DNA from: Polynucleobacter paludilacus | GTDB lineage: Bacteria > Pseudomonadota > Gammaproteobacteria > Burkholderiales > Burkholderiaceae | Length of the DNA: 64,000 bases | Reading direction: 5' to 3' | NCBI RefSeq assembly: GCF_018687595.1 | Contig: NZ_CP061298.1 | Coordinates: 1,178,001-1,242,000, forward strand | Shown here: piece after piece, positions 37,171-46,801 of the stretch | Layout of the letters: each line of letters starts with the position of its first letter | Position numbering within the stretch: the first letter of the stretch is position 1 | The notes under the pieces: generated by a model | What the model was told of the DNA's origin: nothing | Database searches by the model: none | What the model saw: the letters and a program-made list of their open reading frames with translations, nothing else | Translations under genes and position numbers: made by a program

Positions 37171-38172
37171 TTAGTTCGGCTTCAACTCCGTATTAATTAA
37201 GTTTGGCGGTCTTTGACCTGCGAGTCCTGCGCGCAGATTTTTGATTGCCAGATTCATCATTGCTCTACGAGTTTGTTCTGTTGAGCTACCCACATGCGGC
37301 GCAAGCACTACATTGCTACATGCCAGCAACTCTGGAATCACCTTTGGCTCACCTTCAAATACATCTAGACCGGCACCAAAGATCTTGCCTGCCTTCAAGG
37401 CTTGCGCCAGCGCCAGGTCATCAACAATACCGCCACGCGCAATATTGGTGATCGTTGCAGTCGGCTTCATTAATGACAGCTCTTTTGCGCCAATGGTGTG
37501 ATGACTCTCGGCGCTGTAAGGAAGAACCAAAACTACGTGGTCTGCTGTTTTGAGTAACTCTTCTTTTGAGACATGGGTTGCACCGAGCTCTTTTTCAATA
37601 TCTTCTGGCAAGCGTTTGCGATTGCAATAGATCACTTTCATGCCGAAGCCTAAACCACGCTTAGCGATTGCTTGACCAATACGGCCCATACCAATGATGC
37701 CCAATGTGCTGTGATGAATATCGACACCCAATGGGTTATTGAACAAGGCCCACTTTTCCCATTTTCCGGCCCTAAGCCAATGCTCTGATTCAGTCACTCG
37801 ACGAGCAGCAGCCATCATCAAGGCAAAACCAAAGTCGGCGGTAGTATCGGTCAACACGTCAGGGGTATTTGTTCCCATTACGCCCGCTGCAGTCATGGCT
37901 GGGATATCTAGGTTGTTATAGCCCACTGCAATATTGGCTACGATTTTGAGATCCTTTGCAGTTGCTAGGATCTTGGCGTCAATTCGGTCACCGCCCGAAA
38001 CCAAGGCGGCATCCATCCCTATGAGGGCTTTTTGTAATTCATCTGGGGTCAATACCTCATCAGACTGATTTGAGGTCACCTCGAAAGACTCCTCAAGCTG
38101 GGGCAGTGCATCAGCAAATATTGCTCTAGCGATGAAAATTTTAGGTTTTTTAGCGGTATTTTGTGTGCTCAT
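37171..38172 (-). CDS. D-2-hydroxyacid dehydrogenase (glyoxylate/hydroxypyruvate reductase-like)
   Basis: NAD(P)H-dependent reductase of 2-oxo acids, most like glyoxylate or hydroxypyruvate reductases. It has 333 residues. The Rossmann motif is LGIIGMGRIGQAIAKRG. Catalytic Arg is in NIARGGIVDD, Glu in DVFEGEP, and His in APHVGSSTEQTR. AAGGAG precedes the ATG. The exact substrate is inferred from family only. Confidence 0.9.
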   Translation of the reverse strand: MSTQNTAKKPKIFIARAIFADALPQLEESFEVTSNQSDEVLTPDELQKALIGMDAALVSGGDRIDAKILATAKDLKIVANIAVGYNNLDIPAMTAAGVMGTNTPDVLTDTTADFGFALMMAAARRVTESEHWLRAGKWEKWALFNNPLGVDIHHSTLGIIGMGRIGQAIAKRGLGFGMKVIYCNRKRLPEDIEKELGATHVSKEELLKTADHVVLVLPYSAESHHTIGAKELSLMKPTATITNIARGGIVDDLALAQALKAGKIFGAGLDVFEGEPKVIPELLACSNVVLAPHVGSSTEQTRRAMMNLAIKNLRAGLAGQRPPNLINTELKPN

Positions 38173-38309
38173 TTAAATCTCCTTAAAAGAGACTTTACCT
38201 CAAGTTAATTGGGGGGTTTCTCAAGAAAAAGGGTGAATTCAGCTAAAATCACCTTTTATCCCCCCCACGGCAAGCCTTGGGCTACCGAAAAGAAAATTGA
38301 GCAATTACC

Positions 38310-38633
38310 ATGACTTACGTTGTTACTGAATCCTGTATCCGCTGCAAATATACCGACTGTGTAGACGTTTGCCCAGTGGACTGCTTCCGCGAAGGCCCCA
38401 ACTTTTTGGTAATCGATCCCGATGAGTGTATCGATTGCGCCGTATGCGTACCAGAATGCCCAGTCAATGCGATCTATGCAGAAGATGATGTCCCCGGAGA
38501 TCAACAAGAATTTATCAAGATGAATGCTGAGCTCGCATCCTCTTGGACTTCTATTACCAAATCCAAAGGCGCCTTGCCAGATGCTGATGAGTGGAAAGAC
38601 GTCAAAAATAAATTGGCTGAACTGGTCAAGTAA
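38310..38633 (+). CDS. fdxA: 7Fe ferredoxin FdxA
   Basis: Low-potential electron carrier of 107 residues that is strongly similar to Azotobacter vinelandii ferredoxin I. Cys residues 9, 12, 17, 21 and 25 lie in [17 protein letters not shown], and 40, 43, 46 and 50 lie in [11 protein letters not shown]. This fits one 3Fe-4S and one 4Fe-4S cluster. The C-terminal tail (about 60-107) is of the FdxA type. A ferredoxin-NADP reductase gene follows by 31 nt and is the likely partner. Confidence 0.95.
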   Translation: MTYVVTESCIRCKYTDCVDVCPVDCFREGPNFLVIDPDECIDCAVCVPECPVNAIYAEDDVPGDQQEFIKMNAELASSWTSITKSKGALPDADEWKDVKNKLAELVK

Positions 38634-38664
38634 GTTTTGCTTACCCATCCCCTAGGGCAATCAC

Positions 38665-39702
38665 TTGTCATCTCCCATTGAAACCGATGCAGTCATCATT
38701 GGCGCCGGTCCGGTGGGACTCTTTCAGGTATTTGAACTCGGCCTCCTAGAAATCAAAGCCCATGTTATCGATGCCTTGCCTATCATTGGGGGCCAATGCA
38801 TGGAGCTCTATCCTGATAAACCGATTTACGATATCCCCGCCCTACCCGTTTGCACCGGTAAAGAATTAACTGAGAATCTTCTGAAACAGATCGAACCTTT
38901 TGGAGCTCAATTTCATTTGGGGCAAGAGGTCAGTATGGTGACCCAGCGACAAGATGGTCGCTTTGATATTCAGACTTCAGCAGATCAACATTTCATCAGC
39001 AAAACTGTTTTCATTGCCGCAGGTGTTGGTGCATTTCAGCCGCGCCTAGTCCCTCTCGATGGCATTGAAGTATTTAATGGCAGTCAAGTGTTCTATCGCG
39101 TAAAAGATCCCGAGCAATATGTTGGTAAAAATATGGTGATCTGCGGCGGTGGAGACTCAGCGCTGGACTGGGCTTTATATTTTGCGGACAAGGTGAGTAA
39201 GTTGACGCTGATTCATCGGCGTGATGACTTTAAAGCGGCTCCAAAATCTGTTTCCAAGATGCGTGAGCTCTGTGATGCCGGGAAGATCCATCTGCAAATT
39301 GGACAGCTGGCTGGCTTTGAAGTTCAAGATGGCAAACTCAGCGAACTCCTCATCACTGGCATTGATGGAACTAGTAGCGCAGTTCCCTGTAACGTGATGT
39401 TGGCATTCTTTGGTCTTTCTCCTAAATTAGGTCCCGTCGCTGACTGGGGCTTGGATATTGATCACAAACAAATTACGGTGGATACCGAAAAGTTCCAAAC
39501 CAGCACCCCAGGAATATTCGCAGTAGGCGACATCAATATCTACCCTGGCAAGAAGAAACTGATTCTGTCGGGCTTTCATGAAGCAGCCTTGGCAGCCTTT
39601 GCTGCTGCAGCCTATCTGAGCCCAGACAAAACGATTCAACTCCAATACACCACCACCTCAACCAAGCTCCACAAAGTCCTTGGGGTAGGGAATACAGAGT
39701 AA
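38665..39702 (+). CDS. Ferredoxin-NADP reductase (thioredoxin-reductase-like type)
   Basis: FAD enzyme moving electrons between NADPH and ferredoxin. It has 345 residues. The FAD motif [12 protein letters not shown] is at 9-20, the NADPH motif [14 protein letters not shown] is central, and [13 protein letters not shown] is near the end. It lacks the CxxC of thioredoxin reductase, which marks the FNR subtype. The start is TTG at 38665: an in-frame TAG lies four codons upstream, and the next Met would delete the FAD motif. AGGG precedes it. It is encoded directly after fdxA. Confidence 0.93.
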   Translation: MSSPIETDAVIIGAGPVGLFQVFELGLLEIKAHVIDALPIIGGQCMELYPDKPIYDIPALPVCTGKELTENLLKQIEPFGAQFHLGQEVSMVTQRQDGRFDIQTSADQHFISKTVFIAAGVGAFQPRLVPLDGIEVFNGSQVFYRVKDPEQYVGKNMVICGGGDSALDWALYFADKVSKLTLIHRRDDFKAAPKSVSKMRELCDAGKIHLQIGQLAGFEVQDGKLSELLITGIDGTSSAVPCNVMLAFFGLSPKLGPVADWGLDIDHKQITVDTEKFQTSTPGIFAVGDINIYPGKKKLILSGFHEAALAAFAAAAYLSPDKTIQLQYTTTSTKLHKVLGVGNTE

Positions 39703-39730
39703 AGTCCTTTTACATTACACTTTATTAATC

Positions 39731-40525
39731 ATGCGCCAATATCACGACCTGATGAAAGAAGTTCTCGCTAAGGGAACCCCCAAATCTGACAGAACAGGCA
39801 CTGGTACGCTTTCTGTATTTGGCCATCAAATGCGCTTTAATTTAGCTGATGGTTTTCCGATGGTTACCACTAAGAAGCTCCATCTCAAATCCATCATCTA
39901 CGAGTTACTCTGGTTTCTCAAAGGGAGTACCGATAACAATTGGCTAAAAGAGCGCGGCGTTTCAATTTGGAATGAGTGGGCTGCACCCGATGGTGATCTA
40001 GGCCCAATTTACGGTTATCAATGGCGTTCATGGCCGGCACCCAATGGTCAACACATTGATCAAATCTCTGAAGTGCTCGAAACCATTCAAAAGAATCCCG
40101 ATTCTCGTCGTATTATCGTTTCTGCCTGGAACGTAGCAGACATTCCAAAGATGGCGTTAGCACCATGTCATGCCTTCTTTCAGTTTTATGTTGCAGATGG
40201 AAAATTGTCATGCCAGCTCTATCAACGCAGTGCAGATATCTTCTTAGGCGTTCCCTTCAATATCGCTAGCTATGCTTTGCTAACCCATATGGTTGCCCAA
40301 CAATGCAATTTAGAGGTGGGTGACTTTATTTGGACAGGTGGCGACTGTCACTTGTATAGCAATCATCTTGAGCAAGTAGAACTCCAATTATCGAGAGAAT
40401 TCTTCCCTCTGCCTAAGCTCAATATTTTGCGCAAGCCAGACTCTCTATTCGATTATGAGTTCGAAGACTTTGAGATTGTCGGCTATGAATCTCATCCCCA
40501 CATCAAAGCACCGGTGGCGATTTAA
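39731..40525 (+). CDS. thyA: Thymidylate synthase
   Basis: Makes dTMP from dUMP with methylene-tetrahydrofolate. It has 264 residues, identical in length to E. coli ThyA. The nucleophile is Cys146 ([13 protein letters not shown]). [11 protein letters not shown] and [20 protein letters not shown] are also intact. It is followed two bases later by folA, which recycles the dihydrofolate it produces. Confidence 0.98.
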   Translation: MRQYHDLMKEVLAKGTPKSDRTGTGTLSVFGHQMRFNLADGFPMVTTKKLHLKSIIYELLWFLKGSTDNNWLKERGVSIWNEWAAPDGDLGPIYGYQWRSWPAPNGQHIDQISEVLETIQKNPDSRRIIVSAWNVADIPKMALAPCHAFFQFYVADGKLSCQLYQRSADIFLGVPFNIASYALLTHMVAQQCNLEVGDFIWTGGDCHLYSNHLEQVELQLSREFFPLPKLNILRKPDSLFDYEFEDFEIVGYESHPHIKAPVAI

Positions 40526-40527
40526 TC

Positions 40528-41016
40528 ATGGCACAACCTGCAATTTCAATGATTGTCGCCCGCTCACAGAATCATGTGATTGGGCGAGACAATCAAATGC
40601 CTTGGAAAATTTCAGCAGATCTGCAATTCTTCAAACGCGTCACCATGGGTCATCCCGTCATCATGGGCCGCAAGACTTGGGAATCCATTGGTCGCCCGCT
40701 TCCAGGTCGTCGCAATATTGTTGTGACACGCAATCATGACCTACAACTTCATGGTGGTGAAGTCGTTCACTCTTTAGAAGAAGCGCTGGCTAGCCTTTCT
40801 GAATTTCCACGTGTGTTTGTTATTGGCGGTGAGCAATTATTTACACAAGCCTTTCCTTTAGCAGATCGTCTTTACCTTACTGAGATTAAACTCGACATAC
40901 AGGGCGGAGATACCTTCTTTGAGATTCCCGATCCTGCTCATTGGCATGAATTAGAACGTCTGCCGAATGTCGAGGGCGACATTCACTTTGACTTTGTTAC
41001 TCTAGAGCGCAAATAA
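40528..41016 (+). CDS. folA: Dihydrofolate reductase
   Basis: Reduces dihydrofolate to tetrahydrofolate with NADPH. It has 162 residues. ISMIVARSQNHVIGRDNQMPWKI contains the conserved MPW. The active-site acid follows in SADLQFFKR (Asp). GRKTWESIGRPLPGRRNIVVTR and VIGGEQLFTQAFP are typical. It forms an operon with thyA. Confidence 0.98.
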   Translation: MAQPAISMIVARSQNHVIGRDNQMPWKISADLQFFKRVTMGHPVIMGRKTWESIGRPLPGRRNIVVTRNHDLQLHGGEVVHSLEEALASLSEFPRVFVIGGEQLFTQAFPLADRLYLTEIKLDIQGGDTFFEIPDPAHWHELERLPNVEGDIHFDFVTLERK

Positions 41017-41019
41017 AAC

Positions 41020-42366
41020 TTATTTTCCGCCCACGGTCATTGAGCCAATCAAGATCGAGCCGGTTTCTTTGCTACCCCGAACCAAAGTATCACTACCTAT
41101 CATCGCGATATCCATTAGCATGTCGCGCAGATTGCCAGCAATCGTGACTTCCTCAACGGGATATTGAATTTCACCGTTCTCCACCCAGTAACCAAAAGCG
41201 CCTCGCGAGTAGTCACCAGTAACATAATTCACACCCTGGCCCATTAGCTCAGTCACTAATAAACCGGTGCCCATTTCTTTTAACAGCGCAGGCAATCCAC
41301 CCTTGCGCGTTTTTTTACTTTGGAATGTGAGATGGTGTGAGCCGCCCGCATTACCGGTGGTTTTCATACCCAACTTACGTGCTGAATAGGTCGACAGAAA
41401 ATAACCTTGCAAAATTCCTTGATCTACCACAGTGCGCGCATGAGTTTTAACACCTTCTTCATCAAAGGGTGCACTACCCATCATCGCATGATGATGCGGC
41501 TCTTCAATCAGGCTGACATGCCTAGGGAGTACTGCTTTACCCAAACTATCCAATAAGAAGCTCGACTTACGATATAAAGCTCCACCTGAAACTGCTTGGA
41601 CCAACCCACCCATCAAGCCAGCAGCCAGCGGGGCTTCAAAGATCACTGGACAACGACGGGTACTAATCGATTTTGCATTCAGACGAGAGAGTGCTCGCTG
41701 CGCTGCGTATTTTCCAATTGCAGCGGGCTCCGCTAACTCCTTGGGCACTCGAGAGCTGGAATACCAGTCATCACGTTGCATACCCGATTTTTTCGTCAGG
41801 CCGTTCGCAATTGGCGCACATGAAATGTAGTGGCGAGAGAAAGGATAGCCCGCCATAAAACCATTGGTGGTCCCCATCATGAAATGGCCGTGATGAGCAG
41901 ATACAGAGGCGCCATCACTATTGCGAATTTGTTTACTCATCGCAAAGGCAGCAGCCTCGGCAGCACGTGCAATCTCAACCGCCTCAATCGAATCGATTAT
42001 CCAAGGATGAAACAAATCCAAGTCTTTCGGTTTTTTCTCTAAGAGCTCAGGCTCAGCTGGACCTGCACAGTCATCTTCTGCGGTATGTTGAGCAATATGG
42101 TACGCAGCTTCTACAGTTGCCCGCAAAGACGCTTGAGAAAAATCACTGGTACTAGCATTACCCCGGCGATGCCCCAGAAAGACGGTGACCCCAACTTGTT
42201 TATCAAGGCTTTGCTCAATCGTTTCCACTTCACCCTTGCGGACGGTAACCGCCAAGCCTTGACCCTCAGAGACTTCAGCGATGGCATCAGAAGCGCCTCT
42301 ACGCCCAGCCTCTGCCAGCATAAACTCGATTATTTCTTGAAACTGATGGGATGAATAAGTGAACAT
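41020..42366 (-). CDS. pmbA: Metalloprotease PmbA/TldE
   Basis: TldE subunit of the TldD-TldE protease, which matures microcin-type peptides and degrades unfolded peptides. It has 448 residues. N-terminal GASDAIAEVSEGQGLAVTVRKGEVE and C-terminal TGDYSRGAFGYWVENGEIQYPVEEVTIAGNL are diagnostic. The metal-binding HExxxH belongs to TldD, which is not in this window. Divergent from mog by 26 nt. A TATTAT hexamer ends six bases before its ATG. Confidence 0.95.
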   Translation of the reverse strand: MFTYSSHQFQEIIEFMLAEAGRRGASDAIAEVSEGQGLAVTVRKGEVETIEQSLDKQVGVTVFLGHRRGNASTSDFSQASLRATVEAAYHIAQHTAEDDCAGPAEPELLEKKPKDLDLFHPWIIDSIEAVEIARAAEAAAFAMSKQIRNSDGASVSAHHGHFMMGTTNGFMAGYPFSRHYISCAPIANGLTKKSGMQRDDWYSSSRVPKELAEPAAIGKYAAQRALSRLNAKSISTRRCPVIFEAPLAAGLMGGLVQAVSGGALYRKSSFLLDSLGKAVLPRHVSLIEEPHHHAMMGSAPFDEEGVKTHARTVVDQGILQGYFLSTYSARKLGMKTTGNAGGSHHLTFQSKKTRKGGLPALLKEMGTGLLVTELMGQGVNYVTGDYSRGAFGYWVENGEIQYPVEEVTIAGNLRDMLMDIAMIGSDTLVRGSKETGSILIGSMTVGGK

Positions 42367-42372
42367 ATCTCA

Positions 42373-42386
42373 ATAATAGCTAGAAT
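42373..42386. promoter_or_regulatory. Back-to-back -10 elements of pmbA and mog
   Basis: TATTAT for pmbA (42378-42373, minus strand) and TAGAAT for mog (42381-42386, plus strand) lie side by side in the 26-nt gap. Each leaves exactly six bases to its gene's ATG. The -35 regions would lie inside the opposite gene and are weak. Confidence 0.55.
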
Positions 42387-42392
42387 AGAAAC

Positions 42393-43004
42393 ATGAAGCA
42401 TACAGAAGCCGCCCTAGATCCGATCAAAATCGGGCTAATCTCGATCTCTGACCGTGCCAGCAAGGGTGTCTACACCGATGAAGGCTTGCCTGCTCTCAAG
42501 AATTGGCTAGAAAAAGCCATGCTCAATCCCTGCACTTTCTCAGAACGTCTGATAGCCGATGAGGCTCAGGAAATCACAAAGAACATTATTGAATTGGTTG
42601 ATGAGATTGGCTGTGACTTAGTTCTAACAACTGGTGGCACAGGGCCATCACGCCGGGATGTCACACCTGAAGCAACCGTTGCTGCTGGCACTCGCGAGAT
42701 GCCAGGTTTTGGAGAGCAGATGCGACAAATCAGTTTGCGCTTTGTACCCACCGCAATTCTGTCGCGTCAAACTGCCGTACTGCGCGAGCTTGAGAATCGC
42801 GCTGCCTTAATTATCAATTTGCCAGGACAACCCAAGTCGATTCAGGAGACTTTGGAAGGCCTAAAAGATGCAGAGGGTAAATCGCTTGTTCCTGGAATCT
42901 TCGCCGCTGTGCCCTATTGCATCGATCTGATTGGTGGTCCTTATATTGAAACCCAAGACAGTGTCGTCAAGGCATTTAGACCTAAAAGCGCCATCAAGAA
43001 ATAG
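42393..43004 (+). CDS. mog: Molybdopterin adenylyltransferase Mog
   Basis: Adenylates molybdopterin before MoeA inserts molybdate. It has 203 residues. IGLISISDRASKGVYTDEG, TTGGTGPSRRDVTPEAT and INLPGQPKSIQETLEG are family motifs. It is separated from the moaA-mobA-moeA operon by 5.6 kb and probably has its own promoter. There is no Shine-Dalgarno. Confidence 0.95.
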   Translation: MKHTEAALDPIKIGLISISDRASKGVYTDEGLPALKNWLEKAMLNPCTFSERLIADEAQEITKNIIELVDEIGCDLVLTTGGTGPSRRDVTPEATVAAGTREMPGFGEQMRQISLRFVPTAILSRQTAVLRELENRAALIINLPGQPKSIQETLEGLKDAEGKSLVPGIFAAVPYCIDLIGGPYIETQDSVVKAFRPKSAIKK

Positions 43005-43012
43005 TTATCCCG

Positions 43013-43612
43013 CTATTGAGGTAGTGGCACGATAAACTTTTCGCGGTAATACTTTAACTCTTCGATAGATTCCTCGATATCAGCTAATGCTGTATGGGCC
43101 TGCTGCTTGGTAAAGCCCTTAAGCAGTTCAGGGTGCCACCGCTTACAGAGTTCTTTGAGTGTTGAAACATCGATATTTCGATAATGAAAGTAGGCCTCTA
43201 GTTTAGGCATATAGCGCGCCAAGAAACGACGGTCTTGTCCAACGGTATTTCCGCACATTGGCGCAATCCCTGCTTTGATGTGTTGCTTAAGAAAGGCAAT
43301 ACATTGCGCCTCGACGGTCGCTTCATCCAGCGTGGATGCTTTCACTTTATCAATCAAACCCGATCGGCCGTGAGTACCCTTATTCCATGCGTCCATTGCA
43401 TCTAATACTGCATCTTCCTGATGAACTACCCAAACCGGAGCGGTCGCAATCGTATTTAAGTGAGCATCGGTAACAATGATGGCGATCTCCAGAATGCGCT
43501 CAGTCTCTGGATTTAAGCCGGACATCTCCATATCAATCCAAATCAGGTTTTCACTGGCTGGGGCAGTGCTTGGCACATTTTTAGGGGCTTGGGACTGGTT
43601 TTGTTCACTCAT
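43013..43612 (-). CDS. orn: Oligoribonuclease
   Basis: 3'-5' exoribonuclease of the DEDDh group that degrades 2-5-mers, including pGpG from cyclic-di-GMP turnover. It has 199 residues from the ATG at 43612, or 203 from an ATG at 43624. [20 protein letters not shown] carries the first acids. [14 protein letters not shown] carries the last Asp and the catalytic His. An N-terminal tail of about 20 residues precedes the fold. It diverges from the M48 gene by 3-15 nt. Confidence 0.96.
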   Translation of the reverse strand: MSEQNQSQAPKNVPSTAPASENLIWIDMEMSGLNPETERILEIAIIVTDAHLNTIATAPVWVVHQEDAVLDAMDAWNKGTHGRSGLIDKVKASTLDEATVEAQCIAFLKQHIKAGIAPMCGNTVGQDRRFLARYMPKLEAYFHYRNIDVSTLKELCKRWHPELLKGFTKQQAHTALADIEESIEELKYYREKFIVPLPQ

Positions 43613-43615
43613 ATC

Positions 43616-43621
43616 TATAAT
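43616..43621 (+). promoter_or_regulatory. -10 element of the M48 protease gene (leaderless)
   Basis: A perfect TATAAT ends six bases before the ATG at 43628. No convincing -35 is seen. Transcription would start on the A of the ATG. Confidence 0.55.
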
Positions 43622-43627
43622 CATCTC

Positions 43628-44884
43628 ATGACATTCACAATTGTTTTTTTAATCGCCTTTGTTGCGAGTTTCGGCCTGCGCTACTGGCTATCCCAACGCC
43701 AAATTCGCTATGTTGCAAAACACCGTGCTCAGGTGCCCGCTGAATTTGCCCAAAAGGTTTCTTTAGCAGAGCACCAAAAAGCGGCTGACTATACGATTGC
43801 TAAATTACGCCTGGGTATTTTAGAGAATAGCGTCAGCGCGATTGTGCTGATTGGCTTCACTTTACTAGGCGGACTCCAAATCCTCAACCTCATTCTGATT
43901 GGCAGTCTTGGTCAGGGCATTATTCAGCAGATCGCTTTGCTTGTTTCGATTGTGCTGATCTCAAGTGCGATTGATCTGCCCTTCTCTTGGTACAAACAGT
44001 TCCACCTAGAAGAGCGGTTTGACTTTAATCGCATGTCAAAGAAACTCTTTTTTATCGATTTGCTTAAAGGCGCCCTCTTAGGTGGAGTGATTGGTATTCC
44101 CTTGCTGTGGATCATCTTAAGCTTGATGGCCCAAGCAGGCAGCCTCTGGTGGCTTTGGGCTTGGGCTGTCCTCACTGTGTTCAGTCTATTAATGCAATGG
44201 ATTTTCCCGAGCGTGATTGCACCTCTATTTAATCAATTCCAAGCTCTAGAAGATGGCGCACTCAAGACACAAATTGAAGCGCTACTAAAGCGTTGTGATT
44301 TTGCTAGCCAAGGTCTTTTTGTCATGGACGGCAGCAAACGCAGCGCCCACGGCAATGCTTTCTTTGCCGGGATGGGTAAAGCCAAACGAATTGTTTTCTT
44401 CGATACCTTGATTGAAAAACTCAACCCCAATGAAGTAGAGGCTGTGCTCGCCCATGAACTCGGTCACTTTAAGTGCAATCACATTCGCAAACGTTTACTC
44501 ATCTCTTTCCTCTTGAGCTTTGGCGTCTTTGCCTTGCTAGGCTGGATTAGCACGCAAGTCTGGTTCTACGAGGATCTCGGCGTGATGCCGAGCATGGATG
44601 GCTACAACGGAGGCTTAGCTCTGGCACTGTTTATGCTGGTCTCGCCTATATTTACCTTCTTCTTCACACCACTAGGTAGCCTCGCCTCTCGTAAACATGA
44701 ATACGAGGCTGATAACTTTGCTGCTAGCAAATCCTCTGCGAGTGATCTTATTGCAGCACTAGTGAAGTTATATCAAGACAATGCCTCTACGCTAACACCT
44801 GATCCAATCTATACCGCTTTCTATAGTTCTCATCCACCCGCTCCATTACGGATCGCGAATCTGCAAAAGAGTTCAGCAAACTGA
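43628..44884 (+). CDS. M48 family membrane metallopeptidase (Ste24-like)
   Basis: Integral-membrane zinc protease of the Ste24/CAAX-protease-1 branch. It has 418 residues. The zinc motif is His276-Glu277-His280 ([12 protein letters not shown]), with a downstream ligand Glu in EYEADNFAA (about 352). Membrane segments are at about 2-20, 65-90, 98-115, 145-190 and 290-340. Bacterial substrates are poorly known. I chose the ATG at 43628 because it aligns with the family and with a TATAAT. The stop overlaps rsgA by one base. Confidence 0.9.
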   Translation: MTFTIVFLIAFVASFGLRYWLSQRQIRYVAKHRAQVPAEFAQKVSLAEHQKAADYTIAKLRLGILENSVSAIVLIGFTLLGGLQILNLILIGSLGQGIIQQIALLVSIVLISSAIDLPFSWYKQFHLEERFDFNRMSKKLFFIDLLKGALLGGVIGIPLLWIILSLMAQAGSLWWLWAWAVLTVFSLLMQWIFPSVIAPLFNQFQALEDGALKTQIEALLKRCDFASQGLFVMDGSKRSAHGNAFFAGMGKAKRIVFFDTLIEKLNPNEVEAVLAHELGHFKCNHIRKRLLISFLLSFGVFALLGWISTQVWFYEDLGVMPSMDGYNGGLALALFMLVSPIFTFFFTPLGSLASRKHEYEADNFAASKSSASDLIAALVKLYQDNASTLTPDPIYTAFYSSHPPAPLRIANLQKSSAN

Positions 44885-45897
44885 TGGCACAGTTTCGCGC
44901 GCTACTGACGGCTTCTTATGGTCGACATTATTTAGCGCAGCGTTTGGCACAAGACTCATCTGGCAATGAGTCGCCCGATGGACCCCTGATTCAAGTGAGT
45001 ACTCCTGCCAAACAACATATTGGTGCCGTGGGAGATCGCATGTTGCTTGAGAGCACATCAGTAGATCAAGCTCGCCTAGTTGAGATCGAGCCACGCCGCA
45101 ATTTACTTTATCGCTCGGATGCCTTCAAGAGCAAATTAATTGCCTCTAATGTGGATCAAATTTTGGTAGTCCTCGCCACCCAACCGGCCTTCTCGCCCGA
45201 TCTTTTAGGTAGAGCAGTGGTTGCCGCTGAAGCCAATCAAATTGATTTGCATATTCTGCTTAATAAGTCTGATCTGCCCGCAAACTTAGCGCATGCCCGC
45301 AAACTGATTGAGCCCTATGCACGCATGGGCTACCCCGTGAGCGAAGTCTCAGCCAAGTTTGATAGCGCCTCAATTGAGGCTCTGCGCCCTGCTCTTCAAG
45401 GGAAGGTCTCTGTCTTTGTGGGTCAGTCGGGCATGGGTAAATCTAGCTTACTGAATGCTTGGGTACCCAATGCTGCAGCGATTACCCAAGAGTATTCCGT
45501 TAGGCTAGACACTGGCAAACACACGACGACAGCCTGTCGCTACTTTGAACTCCCTGAGTCTTGGGGCAAGAATGCAACAGGCAAGCTTGGTGCATTAATT
45601 GATTCCCCAGGCTTTCAGGAGTTTGGACTTGCCCACATGTCGGTTAGCGAGTTGCAACACGCCTTTAGAGAATTCCAGCCCTTATTAGGAAAGTGCCACT
45701 TTCATAACTGCGCCCATCAATCAGAGCCAGGCTGTGTAATTCGGGAGGCAGTCGAGAAGAATGAGATCGCACCAGAAAGACTAGCGCTATTTAGACAACT
45801 ATATTCGGATTCAAAAACGGCAGATACGCAGCTACAGGGAATCACCCAAGCCAAAGAGCGATGGTCAGCATTAACAACAAAGCCAACCAAACGATAA
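44884..45897 (+). CDS. rsgA: Ribosome small subunit-dependent GTPase RsgA
   Basis: Circularly permuted GTPase in late 30S maturation. It has 337 residues. An OB-fold comes first (about 1-80), then G4 (LLNKSDLP), then G1 (GQSGMGKSSLLN) and G3 (DSPGFQEFG). The zinc-binding end is CHFHNCAHQSEPGC. Its last 18 codons overlap the convergent CbiB-like gene by 56 nt. Confidence 0.96.
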   Translation: MAQFRALLTASYGRHYLAQRLAQDSSGNESPDGPLIQVSTPAKQHIGAVGDRMLLESTSVDQARLVEIEPRRNLLYRSDAFKSKLIASNVDQILVVLATQPAFSPDLLGRAVVAAEANQIDLHILLNKSDLPANLAHARKLIEPYARMGYPVSEVSAKFDSASIEALRPALQGKVSVFVGQSGMGKSSLLNAWVPNAAAITQEYSVRLDTGKHTTTACRYFELPESWGKNATGKLGALIDSPGFQEFGLAHMSVSELQHAFREFQPLLGKCHFHNCAHQSEPGCVIREAVEKNEIAPERLALFRQLYSDSKTADTQLQGITQAKERWSALTTKPTKR

Positions 45898-46801
45898 CTA
45901 AGCGCCATACCAAACCCACTGCTGAACGCATGGTTCTCTCGCTCGGCTCAATACCAATCTCATAAATCTGAGGCTCACCTGCTTCAGCCATCAGTAAAGC
46001 TTGATCGCTATCGGGCTCGACTAAGGGCTCACCTAAACGCACGCCAAGCGCACCACTACCAGCCGACAGGATCACGGCATTAATAGAGTCAGACCATTTA
46101 TGAGTTAAATGTCGCCATGCATAGGCGGCGTCTTCAAAGTTACCAACGATAGCAAAGCCCATCGCTGTGATGCGTGAGGGAATCCAATCAATCACATAGA
46201 AGAAGTAGCGAGCGGCTTCACTGAGGTTGAAATCACCCTTAGCAGTCCAACGGGTAATAGCGGTATCTGCCAAGCGATACATCACAATTCCGGCGGGGCC
46301 AAGCGGCATCAAGAACCAAAACAGCACACCAAAGACGTGGCGATGTGCGCCCACAATGGCTCGTTCTAGGGCTAAAGAGATGACTTCAGTTTCATTCAGG
46401 TTGCTCACATCTAAATCTGGGCCATACCACTCTGCCAAAGCTGCACGAGCCGCAGGCAGATCATGAATTTCAATGGCTTCATGAACTTTGGTATAGGAGT
46501 GACTAAATTGGCGAAATCCAAAAAAGAGGTAGGCAATGATGACGTTCCAGATAAAACCCAGAATCTTGTACTTGAGCATGCAAGCAACATAGATCGCAAA
46601 AACAATCACTGTTGGGAGAATAAAAGCAATGGTGCAAGCAATGCGAGCGCCCACTGGCGTCGCTCCCTCTTGACTCTTACCGCCGAACTCTTTGGCAATC
46701 CAATCTAACCAACGATCGCTCATCCGCCGAATCCAATGATTAGCGTTGACTGGGCGATATTGCTCAGCAATCAGGGCGATGAGGATAGAGAAGAAAGTCA
46801 T
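45842..46801 (-). CDS. CobD/CbiB family membrane protein
   Basis: A 319-residue polytopic protein of the CobD/CbiB/AmpE-like family. It has hydrophobic stretches near the N-terminus (FFSILIALIAEQY), at about 55-95, 155-180 and at the C-terminal end (LVIVWLALLLMLTIALWLG). True CbiB joins aminopropanol to cobyric acid, but no other cobalamin gene is in the window, so that role is uncertain; an AmpE-like role is possible. It overlaps the Nudix stop by four bases and rsgA by 56 nt. Confidence 0.8.
   Translation of the reverse strand: MTFFSILIALIAEQYRPVNANHWIRRMSDRWLDWIAKEFGGKSQEGATPVGARIACTIAFILPTVIVFAIYVACMLKYKILGFIWNVIIAYLFFGFRQFSHSYTKVHEAIEIHDLPAARAALAEWYGPDLDVSNLNETEVISLALERAIVGAHRHVFGVLFWFLMPLGPAGIVMYRLADTAITRWTAKGDFNLSEAARYFFYVIDWIPSRITAMGFAIVGNFEDAAYAWRHLTHKWSDSINAVILSAGSGALGVRLGEPLVEPDSDQALLMAEAGEPQIYEIGIEPSERTMRSAVGLVWRLVIVWLALLLMLTIALWLG

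Noticed and set aside
44873-45094. Open frame antisense to the start of rsgA
   Set aside because: It overlaps conserved RsgA and M48 coding sequence and has no recognisable domain.
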